Positions 31,826 to 44,690 of a stretch of DNA of 64,000 nucleotides are shown here, piece by piece. The DNA comes from Dromaius novaehollandiae (taxonomy: Eukaryota > Chordata > Aves > Casuariiformes > Dromaiidae): the NCBI RefSeq assembly GCF_036370855.1, contig NC_088112.1, forward strand, positions 19,522,469 to 19,586,468, written 5' to 3'. The position numbers were made by a program, and so were the translations under genes. The notes under the pieces are model-generated. The model saw only the letters and a program-made list of their open reading frames with translations. It made no database searches and had not been told where the DNA came from. The first letter of the stretch is position 1. Every line of letters begins with the position of its first letter.

Positions 31826-33687
31826 GAAGCAAAATGCCCTCTCTCATTAAGACTCTGAGATCTGTGAAGGAAAAGGAGGAAGAGGAAGGTCAAACTCTTC
31901 ACACTGGGTTTGTGTGGGACATCTCAGCATTGTCTTCCTGGGCCAAAGCTCCTGCTTGCAACACAGCAGGACGTGAAAGGATCCTGGAGGACCCTGAAGT
32001 AGGACTGCAGAGGATATTCCAGGAAAATGGGATTCCAAGAGAAGCAGTTGCCACATTACACCTCCAGTGAATAAAGTAGCGTGGAGCAGAAGTACATCAG
32101 GACACCAGAGGAGGCATCAACTGAGCAAAGCCACCTTGTGTTACCTCCAAGCCCACCCACCCACCCCCATCTCCTGGAGGTTCACAGTGAATAACGAGAG
32201 AGGTATAGAAGAGCAGGACAAACATATTGCGAAGCTCTCCTGGTATATGCTCCCAGACAAGGCCTGGCTAGTCACAGCTTAGTACTTGCGTGGATCCCTC
32301 AAAAAACCAACTTCATCCAGCTGCTCCTCAGCTGGTTAATCTCTTCTTTCAGAAAAAGAAGAACTAGAAAAGATCTTGAATTTTCTGCCACTTTTCAGAG
32401 GTCATGTTTGACCCTTCAGTGGCCGCTGGCCCATTCAGGGATGCACAAAGGGGGAGCAAGTCCGCAAGCTGTTGGTGGGTCCACAACCACCACTCTCTGG
32501 TCTTTCCCCAGCACAAACAGAGGTAGAAATATCTGAAGCAATAAGGCTTCTCCCCTTTCTCTCTAGTAACTCTTGCCTAGACTGTGGGATTTCAGTGTTA
32601 GAAAGCATTTTCTGCAATTCAGACAGAGTTGCCCTTTGATTAATTGTCTCATGCTTCTCATGCTAGCTGTCACCTCTCCTTTCCGCTCCTGGCTCGCCAG
32701 TGCTGCTCTGACGGGGCTGCCTGCTCTTCAGCACGGGGTCTGCAGGCTCCATGGACACAAGGCAAAAACAGACGCAACTTTTGATCCTTCAGGGGTTTAT
32801 TTCTCCAAGTTCATGAATGATTTTAATACCCAGCCCTGTAATTAGTGGTTCATGTTCTAACTGGGGATGAACTGGAGCAAAAGGGATCATGTCAGACCTG
32901 AAGAAATTGTGTGCCACAGCTGATAATCTCTGGAGACTTTCAGTAAACACGAAAGCTATTACTCTTTCAGAACAGTATATTGTCTCATTAAATTTTCCCA
33001 GATTGCAACGATGGGGCAGGTGGAATCTGTCATCCATCCTGGAATGAGCCTAATTTGGGACAAAACTAATGAGTTTTGAAATATTTATTTGCATTGCAAA
33101 ACAGTGAGGAGAGACTGAAAGGAGATCCCAGAACCCTGTTTAAAAAGCACACCAACTTGTATGCATACACACACACTCACTCCCACATACACACGCTTTT
33201 TTTTAAGCAAAAGCAAACCAGATTGCATTACCCAATAAGATTAGTACTTTATTGAACCTCATTATAGGTTCACGTCCTCCCATAGTCATATCCCACTGTG
33301 TTATTTTTGGCACATGGAGCCACCATGATTTAGTATCCTGTGTGAGAAAAATGAAGTCTCTTTCTAAAATATGTTGACTATTATTCCAGATGTGGTAGTT
33401 GCCTGAGATTCTTTTCAAGCAGGTTTTTATGGCTGAGGTTGTTTGAATCAGGCATTATTTATTTATATGTTCAAGTTAAAGAAGGGGTGGGAGCAGTTTT
33501 TAATGAAAGCAAAAGGAAAAGGGATAATAAAGTGTGCTCACTGGAGAAAGAAATATTTACACATAATTTTTGTATGTTTCCCAAGAAAAATAAAACGGGG
33601 GTATATTGAAAAGCATAGTTATTATTTAGCATTCTCCTGCAATAGCAAAATCCCAGGAAAAGCCTGAATTTTAAGTAATTAGACTTT

Positions 33688-33703
33688 CCAGTTAATTAAC
33701 TGG
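33688..33703. repeat. Perfect 16-bp palindrome with TTAATTAA centre
   Basis: CCAGTTAATTAACTGG is self-complementary throughout. The centre GTTAATTAAC resembles homeodomain or HNF1-type half sites. About one 16-bp palindrome is expected in 64 kb of random sequence. Confidence 0.85.
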
Positions 33704-34064
33704 TTATAACTAACTGTGTTACTGGCAGTAGGTCAGAGAGAGGCAATGAGTCATTACAGATTCTTTTAAGGCAAGATCACAGGTTTGTAGATATAAATGA
33801 GGCAGAGAGGTTGAGCGGAGGGAGAACGGACCAGAATTTCCAGCTACCGCACAAAGCTTTCCATGTTCGGAGCCGAAGTCTTGATTTATTATTGACCCAC
33901 TCTAAACAGCAGAGGTATTTGCACGACGAAGCTGTGGGCATAAACGCACAAAGCCAAGTAAGCAACTGAGCAGCAGTAAGGAAGAATAAGCAATTAGTGG
34001 GTTGGATGAGGAGTAGTAAGAAATGAAAGCAGAGATGAAACTTATTCAGCGTATGAGCATCTTG

Positions 34065-34101
34065 CCACTGATTTCAGTAGGAGCAAGATGTAACACCTGG
34101 A
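34065..34101 (+). repeat. Short dispersed-repeat piece (ATTTCAGTAGGAGC)
   Basis: ACTGATTTCAGTAGGAGCAA resembles the GACTTCAGTGGGAGCA core found in the copies at 5.49, 42.0, 44.6 and 58.7 kb. It is short and uncertain. Confidence 0.35.
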
Positions 34102-34351
34102 GTGTGTGAAAGGATATTCCCATGGTGCTTCAGGGCATTAATTGACTGCTAATTACTACAGGTGAGGGAGGACTTTCTCTGTGAGCAAATTCTTTCTAAA
34201 TGCTTGTCATAGAGCATCTTGCGTCGCCCTCAGAAGTGGGTGGCCCCAGACAGAAGATGTGAAGCATCTGTGGCAGCTCCTTTGGCGCTCGAAGTATGAG
34301 CATCTCCCCAGTGCAGCGTGCTGGGATTTGGACTTCAGCTCACAAAGAATG

Positions 34352-34376
34352 AAAAAAAAAAAAAAAAAAAAAAAAA
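34352..34376. repeat. A25 homopolymer
   Basis: Twenty-five consecutive A. No retroposed gene body upstream on the + strand and no obvious flanking target-site duplication are visible, so it is listed as a simple repeat. Confidence 0.9.
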
Positions 34377-37300
34377 GCCCATAAATCCTGCAGCAAACTC
34401 AGCCAGAAGACAAGCTCACATCACTGTAAGAAATAAGGAAATGGGTCCAGGCCCAAATTTCCACTGAAGCATTCAATCAGCTCTTCCAGTCCGGGGCCCA
34501 TTCCCACAGTGATTTTGTCATGTATGTTCCCTTCCACATGTCTTGAGCAGAACTGAAAACAGAAGCTCCAAAATACTGGGTGAAAAACGTTTGCATGGTA
34601 TTTTCCCGACTGCAGAGAAAGACAAAGCCCTGGGAATCACTTTTCATTTCTAGCCAATTTTGGCAGATTCAGCAGGGTGACAGAGCACAGTTTGAGTTGG
34701 AAACAAAGGTGGGTTTTGAGTCTTCTTCCAAATAGGCTTCCTAAATTTTTTGCTTACTTCAGGTAAGTAAGCAAAGTAAGGTATGGTAAGGGGACCCTCC
34801 AAAAGGAAGCGAAGTAAGATGTGGTTTATTATGAAAGCATCGCATGGCTGGCGACACACCTGGCAAAATTAACTCTTAGCCTGCCCAGGCTCTAATGTGT
34901 TTAGAAGTAGTCAGACAAGCAATGCAAAATAGCCAAAGCGGCACAAGAAGTTATAGCTTTGAGAGAAGTGGATCATGGCAGCACTCTCCCTCCTTCCTCG
35001 TGCATGGTAAAACAGGTTTGCTCCAACGCTGGTTTATGTGAACTCAGTTTACCCTGCTCTGGAATGGATTAAGAGCACTCGTATGGCCAACACGACCTCT
35101 CCAAAGAGGGAGAACAGGGCCTTCTGATGCTTTTGTAGCTGTTTCCCAAGCCAACACTTGCCTCTTGCCCTGTGTGCGAGACCTGTGATTCTGCACTTGG
35201 ACCACAGGAGTAAAGGGAAAGAGAGGAGCAGTGCACAAAGGCCAGTGGAGTGGTTTAGATGAGTAAAGCAAGTAAGAAATAATAAATGTAGGAGAAAGAA
35301 ACAAAAAGGAAAGAGATTGGAGCAGAAGAAAAGTGAGAGAAAACCAGTGCAGATTAATAGAAAAATCAAAAAAAAAGTGGAAATGTTGGGGACATTCCTG
35401 CAGGAAGACTCCACGAAGACACAGAAAGTGAGCAAGAACCTAGCAGAAAGGAAAGACAGGAAATTTCATCCTCAGCTATGTAGCCACCATCTTGGCTCTT
35501 AACAGCTGTCAGCTATACAAATTTGCTTCAGATGCTTCACAGGAGAGTGTATCCAAAGGGCAAGGCAGGAGCGGCAGCGTGTGGGATTACAGCGTGTGAG
35601 ATTTGCCTTTTGCAGCTCTGGACGCTTCGGTGATGCTGGGACCTGCCTGCTGCACGCAGCAGCTCCAAGGCGCTGCGGATCCAGATGCACCTTCCAGGAG
35701 GGGCAACGGCTTGCTCTGGGGACACAGGCAGGTTGGCATCAACTGCAGAAGCAGAGAAGAAAGCCAAAGCGGACTGGGTTTACTTTATTATGTTCTAGAT
35801 CTTGGGGGTTTTTAGCCCAAGGTAAAAAAAGATTTCTTGAGAATGCTTCAGATCCTCTTTGCCGTGGCTGGACATTGCCACTGCAGTCTGTGGCACCACG
35901 CTGAGGTCGTAGATGGGCCCAAAACATCCCCCCAGCAGATATTTGAAAATATTTTCCACAGATATTATCTCGCAGTTCAGGGCATCTCTGGTTAACTGTT
36001 GTTTCCACAAGCCCCTGGAGACAAGCCTGTGAAAACGGGGAGTGTGGAGCAATACGTACTGTTGCGCTATCGCCCAAAGTCAGCCAAGGGACAGCAGCCA
36101 GAGCAAAACAACCTCCGGCAAAAATACACCAGCTTCCTGGGGTCTGCCTTCACGAAAACAGTTCAGCACCGGGACAATGCAATTCTCGTTTGTTAGCAGC
36201 TCTGCGCGGATGCAGCAAGAAAAATGGCCCAGAAACGTGTCGCTCGATGGCTTCTTTGCAAAACGGTGGGTGCTATATGCAGCAGCGGGGCTGCCTGAAA
36301 GCCTGCAGGTGGGTTTAGCAGGCTGCTCCTTCGGCTACGCTCAAACCCAGCCTGTGCGTTCCCACCCCTGAATGCATACCTCTATACGCCAGGGCATATA
36401 TCTCAGGCACGCACATATGCGAGCGCACACTTGCACTTAAAAAAGGGCCGAAAACTTCTTTAGAAACATAATACCTAGGAGAAAACAAAGGAAATGCGGC
36501 TGTAAGAGGAGAACAGGGCTCAGATATACCATTTTTTACTCACCCTCACTAGAACCTGATGCCACGAGCAGCCCCACCGGGTTCAGAGCCTTCCCCAGCA
36601 GCGCAAAACCGCTGAACCAGGCTGACGGGGAACATCCCAGCCCAGCTCCCAGCGAACGGAGGAGTCGGAGCCTGCTTTTCCTTTCATGTATGCCAGACTG
36701 ACACCATTAGCAATCCCCGACTGGCCTGCACAAGTGAGAAGAGAATTAGGCATTTTTTTGGCTAGATTTTCAAAAGAGCACTCAGCAGCTCCTACGGATC
36801 TATTGGCAAAAAAATAAAAGGGATCAATCTAGAAAATTAAATATATATCTGCTGCTCTGCATCTATTTACTAATAGCCAGATGTTAGCTGCAATCTGGGT
36901 ATTTCACTAGGAGGCACAGAAGGGCCAGCTACAGATCAGATACAGGAAGTTTAACTTTTATCCCATGGCCTCCATCAAGTCTTCAGGAAACTGAGGAAAA
37001 AAACAACATTACACGTTTGATACTGTGATAGGGCAGAGCAGATTGTTTTGGCTGAGGCGAGGGCATGAAATGAGAGAGTTGTATAGGAAATGGCCATCCC
37101 TTTGGAACAAGACAGACGTATTCTAAAAACAACAGGCAAGATACAGAAGAAAGAAGAACCCCTTTTACACCAAAAAACCCACAATGCGTCCAGAAAAACA
37201 TGACACACAACCTTTGTCCTAAAGTTCAGAGGTGCCTCCACTTTTCTCATCATCTCCTGCTTTCAGCTGGTGGTAGAAGCAGAAACAGGGGTAGAAACTC

Positions 37301-40300
37301 GGTAAGCAATGCCGTTACTGGGTGCGCATCTGAATCGAGGACTTTAGGAGCCACATGAATGCCTGTCTCTGGCAAGGTTTGTGCACTGGAGAGGTCTGGA
37401 TCTGCTGAGATCCACACTTCAAGAGCACCCAAATGCAAACATGAAGTCATACATTTTTGCATGGCTACTCCAGCCCCTGAAAACATCACGCAGTGCATTT
37501 AGCACAGCCTGCAAAGAAGGGATTTCTCAGCCATGGGCAATCTTGGTCGACAGCTCACCTTCACTGGGTCGTGTCAGCTCTCCCACCTCTGGTACGGCAG
37601 GTTCGAGCCTCGGTAGGACAACGTAGCTGTCTTTCCCAGAGAAAGGCAATGAATTTTGTAATACATGATGCTTGCGTAGGAAGCCTAAAAAGCACCAGTC
37701 CCATCCAATCTGTCAGGACATAGTAACCTGGAGCTCCACAAAGCTCAAGCGTTGGCTGTCTCCCAATCTGCTGGTGCCTCTGTATACTTAGAGAGATGAG
37801 AGACAAGGTATTTGCACAAAACACCATATTTTCAGGGAATCTCAGTCATTCCAATGGGTTCCTCTCTCTCATGCCTAGCTCTTACTGCATTTCAGGTCCC
37901 ATCAATGTGGTTGTCTGGTAAGTTCTTCAGTCTCGTCACTGCTGTCCAGCTCTATTCCCTTCTGCAGCCATCACAGGCACCCTCGTATCTATGCACCCTC
38001 CATCTTCAGCAGTTTTTCATTGCTTCTACACAACATCCAATGTGATTTTTTTATGCTGAACAGTCTTTGGAGGGGGAAGAAGAGACAATTTCATGTTTTG
38101 GATATTACATAGGCACACAGAGTTACTAGTATGAGGTTTAACATTTTTCCAACGTTACTCAGCACTCAAGGAAAAAAAAAAGTCAGACGACGGATTTACA
38201 TCTCTGAATTTCAGTGGATGTGAAGGGTCTAAAATCTCCCTCATGTTTCTTTTTATTGATTGCTCCCAAGATGAAACAATTGGGAGTTTGAGTAAATTTA
38301 TAACTAGCTTGTGAAATAAACCTCACATCTAGCAAAGATATTACACTGAACAGGAAACAAGCCCACAGAAATTCATTATGTTCCCAGAATTAAATGAAAA
38401 CAATATAGTTTATGGACCATAGAAGGTAGTTACAGTAAAAATGAAACAAAAATCCCCAGGCTGCAAAGCAGCCTCTCGCAGAGGTCCTCGATCTTTTGGA
38501 GGGAGCATGTTTTAGCTGCCAGTTTTGTGTCATCACTTCAGCATTCATGATCTTTGAACCACATACTGTAAATTGCAGCAGAAAAACACACACGTACAGT
38601 ATTGTGCCTCGATTCTCCGAAGAAATGCAAACAGCCAGCCTGGGAGGTGAGCCCGTCCGCAGCGTGAGGGCAGGAGGCACGGCGGGGCGGGCGTTGCGCC
38701 GGGCATCGGAGGCAGCAGCCAAGGCACCGCCGGAGTTAGTGCACTGCCGCGTTTGGGAGGAAAAGGACAACGTGAGGTGGAGCCTTTTAAGCTGGCAATG
38801 AAAGAGAGAAAGGCTCTTCTTGATAGCCAGTCTTCCCGAGTGTTTATTTTTAGAAAAAGCATTCCTCTCCTCCGGCTGCTCCCAGCTTTCTCCGTGACCC
38901 GAACTGAGTTTGTACAGTGGAAATTATTTGTTGAATTTCCAGCGGGGGCAATCTGCTTGCTCCTGGATAAACACTGAGGGATGGTTTTTGAGGAAAAACA
39001 AATGAGTGAACAGCACAACTAGTAAATAGGGAGTGCGAGCTGCAAGCAGTGCCTGCCGGCTTCGGTGGGGGAACAGGCACGCTCCCATCGCAGCCGGGGA
39101 GGGAAACTGCTGCTTTCAACGCTGCATTTTGCTAGTGGAAATAATTAACTTCTCATTACTGGAGTCAGCCTGAAAGGGCAAGATAAAACCAGGCACAACC
39201 ACAGCCAGGGAGACGAGTCTGGCGACCACAGCCTGCACGCGGTATGGTCTCTGTGAAGAAGGCACGGGCAGCGGGATGCTCCCTCCTGTCTGCACCCATT
39301 TCATTCGGACCAGTCGCGAAAATGAGCTGGAATGTGAAGGAGAGAACTAGACTAAAAGATAATCATCTCACACATTTATGGTTCAGTAGGAAGGAAGATT
39401 TTTAAAGGCTGAGTTGTACAAAGGAGGTAAATGAACAAAAACACATCATTAGAGCACTGGAAATGTGCAGGGCAGCCCCTAAGCACCCGCCACGGCCGAG
39501 GGGACAGCCAGGGCTGCATAACATGTTCTTCAGAAAAAGGCTCACTTGAAGCCTTGGAGATTTATGGCAGTGACAGTGCACTGTGGAAGTGATAAATGAT
39601 GTTTCTATATCACAGGCAGATGCTGGGACATAAAAGAGTAACTGTAGGTTTGAATATGGCTTGAAATGAGGGCTTTAAAATCCTGACTCATTCAGACGAT
39701 GGTTAAACCCATCATGTGAATGTGCAGCTGTTTGGCTATATTACACATTCCCCCAAGCTGGTGAGCTATCACCATCCTGGCCGGGGATGTATGCTAATAG
39801 GCCTGCAGGTGAAAAGAAAAAGGATTTAGAGGGTGCTTAATGCTGCTGACTTTTGCCCAGCCTCCTACTGCTGTCCCCTGGCCATTGCTGTCTGGTTTAG
39901 CCCCACGTACATCTATCACAGCAAGGCAGAGACAGCCGCCACCGCAGCTCCAGCTACAGATGGGGCTTCTGTCGCTGATGAAAACAACATCTTCCTTCAG
40001 GCTGATAAAACAAGATCATATTAAGCCTTGCTAATTAAGACCTGACCCAACATAGGAAAGCCCTACTCAGTGGCCCATAAAATATAACTCCGACAGACAG
40101 CCTTGAAAAAATGGCCAGGGACTTGGGTGCGCAGCAAGCCTTGGTCAGAAGGTTAATAGAGAGGCAGCCTTGGGCAAAGGCAGCGTGGCCTCCTCCGCCA
40201 AGCGTGACAGGGCTCCTTCCCACGCAGAGAGGGACGCTGGTGGAGCGGCGATCGCCTGCCTGCAAAAACGAGGGTACGAGGAGGCAGCTGGGAGCAAACA

Positions 40301-40635
40301 AGCCTGCAAACCCAGCTGCCTGCTCGGAGAGCGGGTGGTAACTCCCTCAGGCCACGTCTCACCCAAGCAGCAGGAGCCGAGAAACAGGTCCCCACGCAGA
40401 GCTCTGCTTCCACGCCGCCCAGCCGTATCCGCCCTCCTCCCCGCAGTGTTTCGCTGCCTCTCTGTATTTTCATGTGGCCTCCAGCAATGTCGTATCTGAA
40501 AGTCTCAGGAGGGTTTTAAAACAGAACTGGGGAAGAACCTTCCTCATAAGCCAATACTGTCCATTCACACGGGAGGCTCCTGCTTTTGCTCTACGCTCCG
40601 AGCACGGCTTAGTAGACATAAGGCATCAGCATACA

Positions 40636-40715
40636 GAAGACCTTATTTCTGTTCCCAGCTCCACCAGGGACCTGCAGGTAACACACAGATCTGCTCCGTG
40701 CCTCAGTCCCCCCCG
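40636..40715 (+). repeat. MIR-like SINE fragment
   Basis: CTTATTTCTGTTCCCAGCTC, then CACCAGGGACCTGCAGGTAA, then CTCCGTGCCTCAGTCCCCC follow the MIR order (CCTGTTCCCAGCTCTGCCACTGACCTGCTG..CTCTGTGCCTCAGTTTCCC) with an internal deletion. Confidence 0.6.
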
Positions 40716-42010
40716 AGAACCAGAACAAAGATCCCGATCCTTTCTGCAGAGCACACAGAGATCTAGTGATTTGCACTGCACAAGAATTAGTCTTTAAGTT
40801 TATGACACATCTGTGAGGCACCCAGCACACACAATAATCGCAACAAAAGCGAAGGAAATGGTTGTGGCTCCCAGCTTATTGAAACAGGGAAAGTAAAAAG
40901 CCGTTCTGGAAAGGCTGGGCAAGCTTAGCAAGCCAGCGGAAAGAGTGAGGGGACCGCACGGGATGGAGGTCCCCTCCCAGTCTCCATCCCTCATTCCTTC
41001 AGTCATCCAAACATGCAGTCACAGCAAGATGGAGAGAGACAAGTGGAGGAACAATGTTATGGCAGCTGGGATCGATCCGCAGCCGAATTCACACCAGACC
41101 TCAACTGCCTTGAGAAAGCCGTATAAGCAGCACTGGCCAAAACTCAAATTAGGAAAAAGAAAACCCATAAAATGGCTTAATAGTCCCTGAGTGAAGCAAG
41201 GAGCGAAACTCAAATAGCAAGAAAGGCAGCTTAAAGAAGGGTCACTTCTTTAGGAATTACTGCATGGAAGAAACAGAGTAAGAATTGATTAGTGATCCCC
41301 TCTGCTTTGGGGGTTTGGGGAGAGGAGGTGGGTGGGGAAGGGTTTCCCTCCAATGTTACATTTCCTACGGTATCCTTTTACCTCTGGAAAAAGTTTTCAC
41401 ATCTACTGAAATAGGAGAATATGCAACAAATGGTGTAATGGAAAACCTGGCAAGTTTGGTTCACTGTGTGGAGCCCCAGAATTTCAATGCTAGGTTTTCC
41501 TGGTCTGTGCAATAATTTTCCAAAAGGGGAAATCAGTGTGATGAGAGCTCTCGGTGCAGGCAGGAGCTCACCGGGCGCTGCATCCCCCTGCTTGGGAGTT
41601 TGATGTTCCTGCACAAGATGCATCGCGCTCTCTGAAAGGAGTGGCTTTCTCAGCTGGAAAAAGGAAAGCTTTCTGGCTTCACAGGCCCATTGATCTGGCA
41701 GAATTTTGCAAAAGAAACCAGGTTTCTTTCTGAATCTGTCGCCATTTCTGAATGGCAGAAAGGTTTCCATAGTACTATCCTTCCCCAGATCATAAGGAAC
41801 ATGGTCTCAACCATTAACAGTGTTTCTGGAGGCATTCAGCTCTGCAGTCATAAGTCCCACTTGCAGTAGGACTTGCAGTGAGTTTAAAACTGGGCATAAC
41901 TTTAACTGCCTCCCTCCATCAATATGCAGCAAATGGACTCCACCATATGCTGTGACCTAATTGTCACGGGAGACTGCTGGGTTTTCCAAACCCAAACTCT
42001 GTTCACACTC

Positions 42011-42060
42011 AAGTCAATAGTAAAACTCCCATCTGCTCCAGTGAGAGTAAAAACTAGGCC
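42011..42060 (+). repeat. Degenerate dispersed repeat (AAGTCAATAGTAAAACTCCC)
   Basis: AAGTCAATAGTAAAACTCCC then CTCCAGTGAGAGTAAAAACTAGGCC parallels the AAGTCAATGG..AAACTCCCATTGACTTCAGTGGGAG..AGGCC pattern that I recall as common in sauropsid DNA. It is related to the copies at 5.49, 44.1, 44.6 and 58.7 kb. Confidence 0.55.
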
Positions 42061-44110
42061 AAAGCAAAACACTTTGGAAAAATCCCACTCAATCTAAGTG
42101 TTAAGATTATTACATATGGCAATGAAAATCACAGACGTGCAGAGAACGGATGAGACATCTGCGGCGTTCTTAGATGAGATATCGTTTATCCACTTGCTGA
42201 CAAAGGCCAAATAGTTGCAGAATTATCTCATTCCTTGATGGCACCTTTTCCAGGCCAGCTGAACCTCGGCCACTAGATGCCAGCTCCTGATCTGGACATC
42301 AGATGCCTTCATCTCTTGAGCTGAACTTGCCTATGGGCAACAAAGGCTACGTCTGCCTAGGCCAAGGGACACCCTACAGCCACACAGCCCAGCTCCAGGT
42401 CACGCCTGAGCCAGGTGTCCACAAGTCTCATCTCGTGCATCCTTTCCATGCAAAGGAAACCCCGAAAGCAGCCCAAACCACATCCAATCCTGCTAGATGA
42501 TTTTGAAAGTAGCATGCTCAGCGTGAAGCCAAGTCTTCTGGGCTTCTCTTGTAATATTCAAACCTGGGATCTTTTAATCACAAATAAAAATATGCATGAC
42601 AATTTACAGCTATTTCCTTTTATTATTCAACCAATTTATGTGTCTCGAATGAAGCCAAACTATGAATCTTTTGAGCATCCCCAATTGCTAATCTATACCC
42701 GGGCTGGTTTCTTTCTTGCTTGCAGCCTGCTGATATTCAACAGGACACTAACTACACGACAGGGCTTTCTTAGCCTTGTGCACATCCAAAGACTGTATTC
42801 AAATAGCAATTACTCCAGCAGTGACTTATGTGGTTGAGCTGCTGAGGCCAGTACTGGCAGGAAACACATGTTAGAAATTAGTGCATGTCTGGTACTGTCT
42901 CCTTTCTCTGTTTCTCCAGGTGGCTGAGCAATAGCAAGCACAAGAACATTTTCTGATGCTGACCCTGGTTAATGTGAGCATAAATACAAGGTTAATACCC
43001 AAAGGATGGTTGATGAAGGAAAAAGTGAAGAAAAGTAATCAGGATGAGAAAAGTAATTCAAACAATTCCTTGAAAAATGTGCACCTTTGGCTTGTATTCT
43101 GACAACAAAGGGTGAGATTACTGTGAAATAGGAGAATAGCATGTGTTATGTTACTTACTCCTCAGGAAGTAAATCAGCAATGTAAAGAAGATGTTAAATC
43201 TCTCAGTAACACTAACTCTATCACTATTTTTAATCAGTCAGCATGCCCCAGTAAAAGGCACTGTGTGCAGTGTGTGAATTCAGATGGCTTTTCTGTATGG
43301 ACAGATAATGTTTTCTTGAAATCTTACAGTTTAGCTTATCCTCAGGGCTTTCAAAACCTGCTGCACTGAAACAAAGATCCTGCTGCCAGGAATTTCTCCA
43401 GAGCCAAGTGCATCCTTGCGCAGCAGCCTCCTGAGCATCACCCTGCGACGCCGCGTGCTGCGTCCCCTTCCCTACACGCACCTCACTATTACCAGGTAGA
43501 AAACGCTGTTTATTCACATCCAAAATACAGCATTACACCTCCAACGGCTGTCAGACCTGGAGACTGCATTCCTATTTCTATACTGGCCGACCCACAACTG
43601 CGAAGCTCCCCTCGGGCCCAAGCAGCCATTGCACCCTCACTCGCACGCTGGAGGGGACAGGCTGAGCAGAGCCCATAGTCACCCAGCAATCATCTGCGCA
43701 CCATGGCCACCTTGGGAGAGCGGCAGGCCAAACCACTGCCCACTCGGCCTCTCCTGCACAACTCCTCTTCTCTTCGAGGGACAGGCTCGGGCGGGAGCCA
43801 GCTTCATCCCCAGGGTATTTCTGTGGTGTCAGGGAATGAGAAACTCCAGCAGAGCTCTTCCATTTTTATTACGAGAGACATTGATGCAGACGAGGATCAG
43901 CCAAAAGGCAGGGATATGCGATACCAGAGTAATTATTCATCATCTCAGTCTTTTTCTTGTCTTTATTTTTTCAGTGCTGAGTTTAGGATCTTTTCTACAT
44001 GTTTGGAAAAGCAGCATTCTCCCACTTGCCCCTTGCCTGATGAACAGTGTAAATCATCAGGACAAGAGGACCACAATTTGTGATCACCCTTCTGGCAAGA
44101 GAAGACCAAA

Positions 44111-44150
44111 GGCCTGATTTAGCTCTTGTTGAAGTCAGGAGAACTATGCT
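44111..44150 (-). repeat. Dispersed-repeat piece (GGCCTGATTT..GAAGTCA)
   Basis: GGCCTGATTTAGCTCTTGTT followed by GAAGTCAGGAGAACT reads as the reverse orientation of the same family: GGCCTGATT end first and then the GAAGTCA core. Confidence 0.45.
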
Positions 44151-44590
44151 TGCAGCTGAAGCAGCATCATATCCTAGATACACAAAAAATGCACAAAGAT
44201 AAGGAATATTTATGGTTTTGCTATCTACTTGATGGCTTGCCTGTGAGAAGTGCAGTGCCAGCACGTGTCCAGCGTGAAGGCTGCTATACTTTCTGGATGA
44301 CACCTGAGGCCACCTCCTGCTACAAGGCAGCATGGAAGCAGGCGTTGGTGAATGGAGATTGAATACAGCCTTCTCCCTTTTCCAGCCCTCCCAAATTCAC
44401 CTTCCCTGAGCCATTTGATGATGTCATTTTGGGCAAATAAATGTACTAAAAGTCCTGCATTTTTTAATGCCAGAGACTGTAGCACTTTCCTGTGGGAAGG
44501 AAGAGGGAAATTCCTGCTCCCCCTCCCAGCACATACTCATGCGAAGTACAATCTGTCCCAAAGCTTTAATAAATTTTTATACATACTTCA

Positions 44591-44690
44591 GGCCAGTTTT
44601 TGCTCTGAAATTCATGAAGGTAAATCAGGAATGAACAGACTTCAGTGGAGCTGCTCCAGTTTTTCTGAGAGCAGAATTTTACTTTCTCTA
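44591..44690 (+). repeat. Dispersed-repeat copy with palindromic core
   Basis: GTAAATCAGGAATGAACAGA, then CTTCAGTGGAGCTGCTCCAG, then TCTGAGAGCAGAATTTTAC. This is the longest copy of the family in the window and keeps the order GTAAATCAGGA, GACTTCAGTGGAG, GAGAGCAGAAT. The family appears to be an old palindromic (MITE-like) element; that classification is from memory and uncertain. Confidence 0.6.

Larger units (their letters stand above)
31531..38500. other. Intergenic, non-coding
   Basis: No supportable gene. The stretch contains a MIR-like fragment at 31.75 kb, a CA-rich patch near 33165-33196, a 16-bp palindrome at 33688-33703, a weak dispersed-repeat piece near 34.07 kb, an A25 run at 34352-34376, an 11-bp hairpin at 34749-34775 and an RE1-like sequence at 36162-36180. 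Frames up to 128 residues have no recognisable domain. Confidence 0.5.

Noticed and set aside
34352..34376. Poly(A) tail of a processed pseudogene
   Set aside because: No gene-like sequence upstream, no AATAAA close by and no target-site duplication seen.
37600..37620. tRNA gene, from a B-box-like GGTTCGAGCC
   Set aside because: No A box at the right distance, and no cloverleaf can be drawn around it.
43629..44117. 162-residue + strand frame
   Set aside because: No domain recognised and a second overlapping frame of 126 residues is open in the same place; treated as chance.
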